Source: Kribbella antiqua | Lineage (GTDB): Bacteria > Actinomycetota > Actinomycetes > Propionibacteriales > Kribbellaceae | Assembly (NCBI RefSeq): GCF_004345665.1 | Contig: NZ_SLWR01000008.1 | Location: 310,001 to 374,000, forward strand | Direction: 5' to 3' | DNA: 64,000 bases | Shown: in pieces, positions 58,420 through 64,000 of the stretch | Layout of the letters: each line of letters begins with the position of its first letter | How positions within the stretch are numbered: position 1 is the stretch's first letter | The notes under the pieces: generated by a model | What the model was told of the DNA's origin: nothing | Seen by the model: the letters and a program-made list of their open reading frames with translations, nothing else | Databases searched by the model: none | Position numbers and translations under genes: made by a program

Positions 58420-60498
58420 ATGACGGCTCTGCAGCGACACCGCCGCCCCGCGGTGTGGGCGATTCTCGCCATCACGCTGACCTCGGTGCTGGCCGGACTG
58501 ACGACCGGGACTGCCCAGGCTGACCCCGATCCGGGCAGCGGCAAGCTTGTCCTGGTGCTCGACTCGTCCGGCTCGATGAAGGAGCCGGCCGGCGACGGCC
58601 AGACCAAGATCGCCGCCGCCCGGACCGCGCTGAACCGGGTGGTCACCAAGCTTCCGGCCGATGCGCAGGTCGGGCTGCGGGTGTACGGCGCGACGGTCTT
58701 CAAGCGCACCCAGCCCGGCGCCTGCACCGACAGTCAGCTGACCGTCCCGATCGGCACGAACAACCGCCCACAGCTGCAGACCGCCATCGCGAAGTACAAG
58801 CCGTACGGCGAGACGCCCATCGCGTATGCACTCCAGCAAGCCGCCAAGGACCTCGGCCCGACCGGCCAGCGGACCATCGTGCTCGTCTCCGACGGTGAGG
58901 CGACCTGCGCGCCGCAGCCGTGCGAGGTGGCGCGCTCGATCGCCAAGCAGGGCATCGATCTGAAGATCGACGTGGTCGGCTTCCGGGTCGGCGGCAAGGC
59001 CCGCAGCCAGTTGCAGTGTGTCGCTCGCGAAGGCCGTGGTGACTACTACGACGCCGACTCGCTGATCGACCTCGAGGCCGGGCTGGATCGCTTGTCCACC
59101 CGGGCGTTCCGCCCGTTCCGGATCTCCGGTACGCCGATCGTGGGCGGAGCGCAGCAGGAAGGTGCACCGACCGTTGCCCCAGGCCACTACTCGGACACCT
59201 TCGGCAACGACCAGACCGCGAAGTACTACCTGATCAAGCGCACGATGGCGATGTCCACCCTGCGCGCCGGCATCAGCTTCCGGCGCCCGAACGGTGGCAG
59301 CTTCGTCATCAAGGCCGAGGTCTTCCTGAAGACCATCGGTGGCGAGAACTGTGGTTGGAGCTATCCACTCGCCTTCGAGGGGGATCAAGGCATCGCGACC
59401 GGTGCGGCGTCGAGTTGGACCGGCGATTACCCCAAGGGCTGCACCGATGACGAGCAGCTGGTGCTGACGGTCTCTCCGGGCGACGCGTACCGCGAGCTGA
59501 AGGGCTCGCCGTACGAGCTGCGCATCGACGAGGAGCCGCCAGTCGACTCCACGGCCAACCTGCCGGCCGAGGCCGACGATCCGGTCTGGACGCCGATGCC
59601 GGGCGTGACGCCGCGCGAAATCATCCCGGGTTCGAGCTTCGCCGACGCGCCTGCGGTGACGCCAGGCAGCTACAAGACCACCCTCATGCCCGGCGAGGTA
59701 CAGCTGTACAAGGTCAAGGCCGACTGGGGTCAGCGCATCCAGGCCCAGGTGACCGTGCCCAAGCTGGGCGCGGCGACTGCGAAGGCCGTGGATATCCGGT
59801 ACATCGACATGGGCCTGATCTCGCCGATCGGCGAGGACGTGATCGCCACGTTCGCGAAGAACGTGCCGGGCAACGTGGGCAGGCGCGGAGTCGTGACCAA
59901 GGACGGTGCGGTCAAGGCGAACACCACCAAGGAAATCCGCTACCTCAACCGCGACGGTGCGAACACCATGGACAAGGGCACGGCGATGCCCGGTGACTAC
60001 TACATCGCTGTGTCGCTCACTCGGAAGGACGGCGACAAGGCATTCGCCATCCCCATGACGCTGACCGTCGGACTTGAAGGTACGGCGGGCACCGGCAAGC
60101 CCGAGTACGTCGACGGTAAGACGCCGGTCGCGGGCACCTCCGTCACCCCGACACCAACCGCGGCCCCGTCGAGCCCCGGCGGCACGCAGGCAGGCGGTCC
60201 CGTCCAGGGCCGCGCCGACTCCGACAACAACAACACCCCGGTCGCCCTGATCGCCGGCCTCGGCGGTGGCGGCGTCGTACTCCTGGCGATCGCCATCCTG
60301 GTCATCCTCCGCCTCCGCAGGCAGCCGGCCATCGTCCAACCCAGCGCCTCCGGCTGGCACCCAGGCCAACAGCACCACCCGAACCACCCAGGCCCACAGC
60401 ACCACCCAAACCAGCCGGGCCCCAACTACCCCAACCCCGGCCTCCAACACCCCAACCAGGGCGGCCACCAGCCTCCACAACAACCCCCGCACCGCTGA
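58420..60498 (+). CDS. Surface VWA-domain protein with C-terminal TM anchor
   Basis: This 692-aa protein has a signal peptide (cleavage near residue 34) and a von Willebrand A domain with MIDAS DSSGS (48-52) and SDGEATCA. A large beta-rich region of about 220-590 follows (repeated GAQQEGAPTVAPGHYSDTF- and GSSFADAPAVTPGSYKTTL-like segments), then a Thr/Pro linker, one TM helix (606-630) and a cytoplasmic tail that is His/Pro/Asn/Gln-rich. It is a membrane-anchored exported protein, probably for surface interactions. GAGGAA precedes ATG 58420. A terminator follows. Confidence 0.85.
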   Translation: MTALQRHRRPAVWAILAITLTSVLAGLTTGTAQADPDPGSGKLVLVLDSSGSMKEPAGDGQTKIAAARTALNRVVTKLPADAQVGLRVYGATVFKRTQPGACTDSQLTVPIGTNNRPQLQTAIAKYKPYGETPIAYALQQAAKDLGPTGQRTIVLVSDGEATCAPQPCEVARSIAKQGIDLKIDVVGFRVGGKARSQLQCVAREGRGDYYDADSLIDLEAGLDRLSTRAFRPFRISGTPIVGGAQQEGAPTVAPGHYSDTFGNDQTAKYYLIKRTMAMSTLRAGISFRRPNGGSFVIKAEVFLKTIGGENCGWSYPLAFEGDQGIATGAASSWTGDYPKGCTDDEQLVLTVSPGDAYRELKGSPYELRIDEEPPVDSTANLPAEADDPVWTPMPGVTPREIIPGSSFADAPAVTPGSYKTTLMPGEVQLYKVKADWGQRIQAQVTVPKLGAATAKAVDIRYIDMGLISPIGEDVIATFAKNVPGNVGRRGVVTKDGAVKANTTKEIRYLNRDGANTMDKGTAMPGDYYIAVSLTRKDGDKAFAIPMTLTVGLEGTAGTGKPEYVDGKTPVAGTSVTPTPTAAPSSPGGTQAGGPVQGRADSDNNNTPVALIAGLGGGGVVLLAIAILVILRLRRQPAIVQPSASGWHPGQQHHPNHPGPQHHPNQPGPNYPNPGLQHPNQGGHQPPQQPPHR

Positions 60499-60842
60499 CC
60501 ACCCCTCGCCGTACCCCACACGGCTGACACCCAACGGCCTGCAGTCATCGCGCTGTTCTGCAGGACCACGAGCCCGGGCCACCACCTGGTGGCCCGGGCT
60601 CCTTCCGCTCCGCCCGCTGTCATCTGCGCGCCTGCATAAGTGCCTGAGCTTCGTTCACGCGACATCGGCACAGACCGTGAAGCAGCACCCGAGCTCCACC
60701 GTGCCGGTACCGGCCTCTGTCGACTCGGCCAGCAGCTGTCGACACCAAGTCTGGGAGGCGATGTCGGATCGCGGCCGGTGTGTTCGTAGTAGGGATGAAG
60801 GGCCGCCAACGGGAGCGGCCACCCGTACGCAAGGAGAGCATC
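60499..60842. other. Intergenic, mostly featureless
   Basis: No gene. It holds the VWA gene terminator (60570-60601). A possible -10 TAGTAG (about 60788-60793) lies some 50 bp before the reductase gene, and a GGCCG/CGGCC hairpin sits around 60802-60822. The remaining sequence shows nothing else. Confidence 0.5.
60570..60601. terminator. 15-bp terminator hairpin
   Basis: GAGCCCGGGCCACCA (60570-60584) pairs perfectly with TGGTGGCCCGGGCTC (60587-60601), with a 2-nt loop (4 or more when the top pairs open). Confidence 0.85.
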
Positions 60843-61418
60843 ATGAGCGCCACCTACACCTTCGACATCTTCTCCAGCCTCGACGGCTACTCCAACAGCA
60901 GGACGTTCGGTGGCTACTTCGGGAAGCAAGGTCCGGAACTGCTCGATCACCGCTTCGACCAGTACGGCGAGGAGCAGCGCCTGGTCCTCGGGGCCAACAC
61001 CTATCGGGCGTTCGCGTCGATGCTGGCCTCGAGTTCAGCGGGGTCCGAGGTGCGTGACCCGTGGGTCACCCGGATGCGGAACCTGCCGACGACGGTGTTG
61101 TCGAACACCCTCGAAGGATCGCTCGACTGGCCGGATGCGACTGTCCTGAGCGGTGACCCCGTCGACGCCATCGCCCGGCTCAAGAAGGAGTCGGAGGTGC
61201 CGCTGCGCTCGCATGGCAGCCTGACGCTGAACCGGGCACTGCTGGCCGCCGGCCTGGTCGACCGCGTCCAGGTGACGCTCTTCCCCGTGATCACCGGTCA
61301 GAGCGGATTGGGCCGGATCTTCCAGGACGCAGCCGACTTCGACCTGGAACTGCTCGAGAGCCGCACACTCGACGGCCACACCCAAGAACTCATCTACCGC
61401 CCCACCCTGCACACCTGA
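60843..61418 (+). CDS. Dihydrofolate reductase family (RibD-C-like) protein
   Basis: This 191-aa protein has the DHFR/RibD-C fold of stand-alone actinobacterial reductases: YTFDIFSSLDGYSNSRTFGG, LVLGANTYRAFASML, VLSNTLEGSLDWPDATVLSG, HGSLTLNRALLAAGLVDRVQ and VTLFPVITGQSG. The substrate is unknown; NADPH-binding is inferred from the fold. AAGGAGAG lies before ATG 60843. Confidence 0.88.
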   Translation: MSATYTFDIFSSLDGYSNSRTFGGYFGKQGPELLDHRFDQYGEEQRLVLGANTYRAFASMLASSSAGSEVRDPWVTRMRNLPTTVLSNTLEGSLDWPDATVLSGDPVDAIARLKKESEVPLRSHGSLTLNRALLAAGLVDRVQVTLFPVITGQSGLGRIFQDAADFDLELLESRTLDGHTQELIYRPTLHT

Positions 61419-61500
61419 GTGCACCGAGTGAGGTCGTGGCTGGGCGATGCCGTCGCTCCAACGTAAGGACGGAACTGCGCTGCGAGCGGCGCCATAGGCA

Positions 61501-61785
61501 GTGATGATCGAGACCCGCGCACCGCTGGTATGGCACGAGCGGGAAACTCTCCACTGCCACGGACAGCTCATCCCGACTGTCCCGATCGAGGTGCAACTCG
61601 CCACCATGATTGCCCGGCAGCAGGACGCCCGGATCGATGCGACCATCGCCGCGATCGACACGACTCGACTCAACGTGGGACTCCTGCGCCGCGCGATCTC
61701 GGACAAGCAGTCAGAAGTTCCCGCCATGACGGTTCCCGAATCGCTACAGCGCCTTCTCGCGGATGCTCAAACCACGACCGACTGA
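61501..61785 (+). CDS. Small ORF, possible nucleotidyltransferase remnant
   Basis: This 94-aa frame starts GTG-ATG right after an in-frame stop. The core LIPTVPIEVQLATMIARQQD, AAIDTTRLNVGLLRRAISDK recalls the C-terminal end of nucleotidyltransferase-like proteins (PLEVQLxxKLxxG-type), but the catalytic N-terminal part is missing. It could be a short real gene or a truncated relic. I cannot assign a function. Confidence 0.4.
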   Translation: MMIETRAPLVWHERETLHCHGQLIPTVPIEVQLATMIARQQDARIDATIAAIDTTRLNVGLLRRAISDKQSEVPAMTVPESLQRLLADAQTTTD

Positions 61786-61933
61786 GCCTGACCTCGGCAT
61801 CAGACCTCGACGTTGATGCGTGTCAGATCCCGCGGCCGCCAGATGCGGGCGTAAACCAAGAAGCCGCACACCGTGGCCGAGCATGCGGTGAAGGTCGTCG
61901 TACGGACGTCGGCGGGCTGATGGTGATCGGCCG

Positions 61934-63226
61934 TCAGGTGAGCAGGAGCCAGGTGGCGGTGCCGAGTAGGGCGATTGCTCCGGTGAGACTCACTGTCGCG
62001 ACCCAAACCAGCAGTCGCCTCCGGTTGGGACCGAGCGCTGGTTGATCGGCAGTAGTTGCCGAGTGCTGTCTGCTGGCAGGCGGCGAAGAGGTGATCGTCT
62101 GCAGATCGTTTGGTGCCGTGGTAGCCGCTCGCGGGTGCTGAGAGCTGCGCCCGCCCCCCGCTGCTTCTCGCTCATGGCGCTCCCCGCCGGAAGCTGCCGG
62201 ACGAGGCGCCGCGGGACCGGGCGCCGCGGGACCGGCTGCCGCGGGACTGGGGGTCGCAGGGGCGGTGGTCGACGGGGCGGGGGCCGCGGGAGTAGGCGTT
62301 GCGGGACTGGTTGTGCCGGGGGCGGGTGTTGCAGGGCTGGGGGTTCGGGGAGTGGGGGGCGGTTGGGTGGTGGGGCCAGTGGGGGTCCAGGGGGGTGGGA
62401 GGGGTGGGAGTTGGTCGAAGACTTCGGGGGTGTCGGGGGTGGTGGTCCAAGGGGTGGTGCCTGGGGGTGGGAGGGCGCCTGAGGCGGCGAGTAGGCGGGC
62501 GGCGGTGTGGGCGGATTCGGGGCGGTGGGAGGGGTCGGTCGCCGTACTGCGGTGGATGAAGTCGGCCAGTGGGCCGTCTACGTGTGGGAGTTTGCCGTCG
62601 GCGCCGGGGCGTTCGCCGGTGAGGAGTTCGGCGGCGACCGCTCCTACGGTGTACAGGTCCTGACGTGGGTCCGGGTCGGCGCCGGCCAACTGCTCGGGAG
62701 CGATGTAGCCCGGGGTACCGAGGACTGTGCTGTGGCGGGTCATCCGGGGTTCGTCGAGGAGGCCGGCGACGCCGAAGTCGGACAGGCGGAGGTGTGGGCG
62801 GCCGGTTCCCGTGACGTCGAGCAGGAGGTTGGCGGGCTTCAGGTCGCGATGTACGACGCCGGCCGCGTGGACCGCCGAGAGGCCGTGAAGGAGCTGGTCC
62901 AGCAGTACGGCGACGTACGACGGCGGGAGCGGGCCGTGGTCCCCGAGCAGGGTGGCGACTGAACCGCCGCGGACCAGGTCCATCGCGAACACGACCTTGT
63001 CGTCGTCCGCGGCCCAGCCGTGCGGCGCGACCACGTGCGGGTGCTCGATCCGCAACGACTGCTCCCGCACGAACCGCAGCAGCGTCGCCGCGTCGTGCTG
63101 CCCGAGAACCTTCGCGGCGACGTACGCCGACCTCCGCAGATCCCAGGCCCGCCAGACCGAGCCCATCCCGCCGGTCCCGATCAGGTCGATCAGCCGATAC
63201 CGCCCAGCAAACGCCTCCACCGGCAC
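61934..63226 (-). CDS. Ser/Thr protein kinase, PknB-like
   Basis: This 430-aa membrane kinase has a catalytic domain of about 8-260 with glycine loop IGTGGMGSV (16-24), K39 (VAAKVLG), HRDLKPANLLL (126-136), DFG (150-152) and APE (176-178). A ~130-residue Pro/Thr/Ala-rich juxtamembrane linker follows, then a single C-terminal TM helix and no extracellular domain, so it lacks PASTA or other sensors. GTG 63226 gives the shortest sensible N-terminus (VPVEAFAGRYRL); the in-frame extension adds unlike sequence. All kinase residues are intact. Confidence 0.9.
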   Translation of the reverse strand: MPVEAFAGRYRLIDLIGTGGMGSVWRAWDLRRSAYVAAKVLGQHDAATLLRFVREQSLRIEHPHVVAPHGWAADDDKVVFAMDLVRGGSVATLLGDHGPLPPSYVAVLLDQLLHGLSAVHAAGVVHRDLKPANLLLDVTGTGRPHLRLSDFGVAGLLDEPRMTRHSTVLGTPGYIAPEQLAGADPDPRQDLYTVGAVAAELLTGERPGADGKLPHVDGPLADFIHRSTATDPSHRPESAHTAARLLAASGALPPPGTTPWTTTPDTPEVFDQLPPLPPPWTPTGPTTQPPPTPRTPSPATPAPGTTSPATPTPAAPAPSTTAPATPSPAAAGPAAPGPAAPRPAASGGERHEREAAGGGRSSQHPRAATTAPNDLQTITSSPPASRQHSATTADQPALGPNRRRLLVWVATVSLTGAIALLGTATWLLLT

Positions 63227-63250
63227 GAAAATACAGCTCCACCCGCCCAC

Positions 63251-63909
63251 CGAACCCCCGGACGCGACCTTTCGCCGCCATCCGCGCGGGTTCCACGGTC
63301 AAGTCGCCCACCACCTGTGTGCCGTCAGGCCGGCGGCAGGACGCGCGGGCGTGATGGGTGAGGACTGCGGCGCGGCGATCCTGCGGGAGTGGCGTGGCGG
63401 CGCGGCGGCGTGGCGGTGTGCGGTGTGGTGGTTGGGGGCGGCGGTGCGGGGCTGGCGTGGCGGGGCGGCGGCGTGGGGGTGTTGTGGTGCGGCGTGGGGC
63501 GGCGTGGGCTGCTGTGGGCTGGGTCGTCAGCGGGCAGCGGGCTGGCGGTGGGGGCGGCGGTCCCGGCGTGGCGGTTGCGGTGCGGTGGTGGGGGGCGGCG
63601 GTGCGGGGCTGGCGTGGCGGGGCGGCCGCGTGGGGGTGTTGTTGTGCGGCGTGGGCTGCTGTGGGCTGGGTCGTCAGCGGGCTGGCGGTGGGGGCGGCGG
63701 TGCCGGCGTGGCGGTGTTGCGGTGCGGTGGTGGGCGCGGCGGTGCGAGGCTGGCGCGGCGGGGCGGCGGCGTGGGGGGTGTTGTGGTGCGGTGTGCGGGC
63801 GGCGGGGCCGCTGTGGGTTGGGTCGTCAGCGGGCAGGGGGCAGGGGGCTGGTGGTGGGGGCGGGGCAATCGGGTTGCTGTGGGTGGGGAAATCGATTTGA
63901 CTGCGAAGG
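63251..63909. other. G-rich intergenic block with tandem repeats
   Basis: No gene is credible here. 63251-63360 is plain upstream sequence of the kinase. 63380-63890 is extremely G-rich on the plus strand and consists of about three tandem units of 140-157 bp (see repeat). Long open frames on both strands translate to Pro/His/Thr or Gly/Trp/Ala-rich repeats and are shadows of composition. Confidence 0.7.
63434..63850 (+). repeat. ~150-bp G-rich tandem repeat, 3 copies
   Basis: GGTGCG followed by GGGCTGGCGTGG-type sequence recurs at 63443, 63600 and 63741; GGGTCGTCAG recurs at 63521, 63668 and 63820, giving periods of 157/141 and 147/152 bp. Units diverge by small indels. G runs could form G-quadruplexes. 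Confidence 0.75.
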
Positions 63910-64000
63910 ATGACCGACGGTCGGGGGAGAGGCACCCGCACGGAGTTGCGTCGCGTGGTCGCCGCGCTGGCGATCACCTCGACAGTTGGATACGGCGTCC
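63910..64000 (+). CDS. MFS transporter, N-terminal fragment (cut by window edge)
   Basis: ATG 63910 opens MTDGRGRGTRTELRRVVAAL, then AITSTVGYGV before the sequence ends. The charged N-terminus followed by the first helix with ALAITSTVGYGV is the typical beginning of an actinobacterial MFS transporter. Only 30 residues are visible, so family detail is open. GAAGG lies directly before ATG, an unusually short spacing. Confidence 0.6.
   Translation, partial: MTDGRGRGTRTELRRVVAALAITSTVGYGV

Noticed and set aside
58291..60585. 764-aa frame antisense to the VWA gene
   Set aside because: It covers the VWA gene on the opposite strand, reads as Gly/Val/Arg-rich shadow sequence and has no family motif.
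62172..63977. 601-aa open frame on the minus strand through the G-rich repeats
   Set aside because: Its translation is Pro/His/Thr/Ala repeat sequence followed by an out-of-frame reading of the kinase gene; it is a composition artefact.

Overview
The window is about 70% G+C and reads as chromosomal DNA of a soil actinomycete. Dense genes with GTG starts, frequent ATGA/GTGA stop-start overlaps, many apparently leaderless genes, an ergothioneine cluster, FolP2-like and F420-type proteins and the very frequent tetramer GTAC all fit Propionibacteriales; Kribbella or a close relative is my best guess (inference from style and gene content, not a database match). I see no rRNA, tRNA, CRISPR array, transposase or phage gene. 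The one disrupted gene is a frameshifted DUF917 paralogue, and an MFS transporter gene is cut by the right edge.

Left part (1-8750): a hairpin-rich gene-free stretch; a DUF3052-like protein and a FadR-type GntR regulator back to back; a low-complexity block carrying the first copy of an 88-bp palindromic repeat; an ABC-F ribosome-protection ATPase behind a possible attenuation leader; a two-domain VOC protein; and a copper group (CsoR-type operator, CopB-like P-type ATPase, DUF2218, DUF6153, DUF305 lipoprotein).

8876-16741 is an unusual cluster: NCS1 nucleobase-type permease, HyuA-like hydantoinase/oxoprolinase, three DUF917 paralogues (the third frameshifted) and a PucR-type activator. It looks like an uptake-plus-ring-opening pathway for an unknown nitrogen heterocycle. 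16794-19824 is an oxidative L-fucose operon (dehydratase, ketodeoxyfuconate dehydrogenase, aldose dehydrogenase) with a palindromic operator at its promoter. 20012-22888 holds a FolP2-like DHPS homologue coupled to a RibD-C-type reductase and an extradiol-dioxygenase-like protein. 23823-28368 is a ferric-siderophore uptake and reduction set with an iron box. 28613-33052 is egtABCD (ergothioneine), with an odd insertion in EgtC.

33057-43601: second copy of the 88-bp repeat, a secreted NLP/NPP1 protein, a sugar ABC importer with divergent LacI regulator, hydrolases, a secreted SH3/peptidase-like protein, an XRE-NBR1 Ig-like fusion and an AbiEi-type orphan. 43826-46927 is an ABC exporter with divergent MarR/GbsR-type regulator. 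47025-50260 holds an F420-type flavin-fold protein and cobL-cobM-cobK. 50271-57250: ribulose-phosphate epimerase, MFS exporter, HAD phosphatase, two tandem polysaccharide deacetylases and a polar amino-acid ABC importer. 57513-60498 is a divergent XRE regulator/VWA-protein pair sharing three copies of a 14-bp dyad. The right end has a dihydrofolate-reductase-family protein, a possible remnant gene, a Ser/Thr kinase, a G-rich tandem-repeat block and the start of an MFS gene.

All calls come from reading sequence and translations by eye. Family names rest on remembered motifs, and promoter and operator calls are pattern-based.
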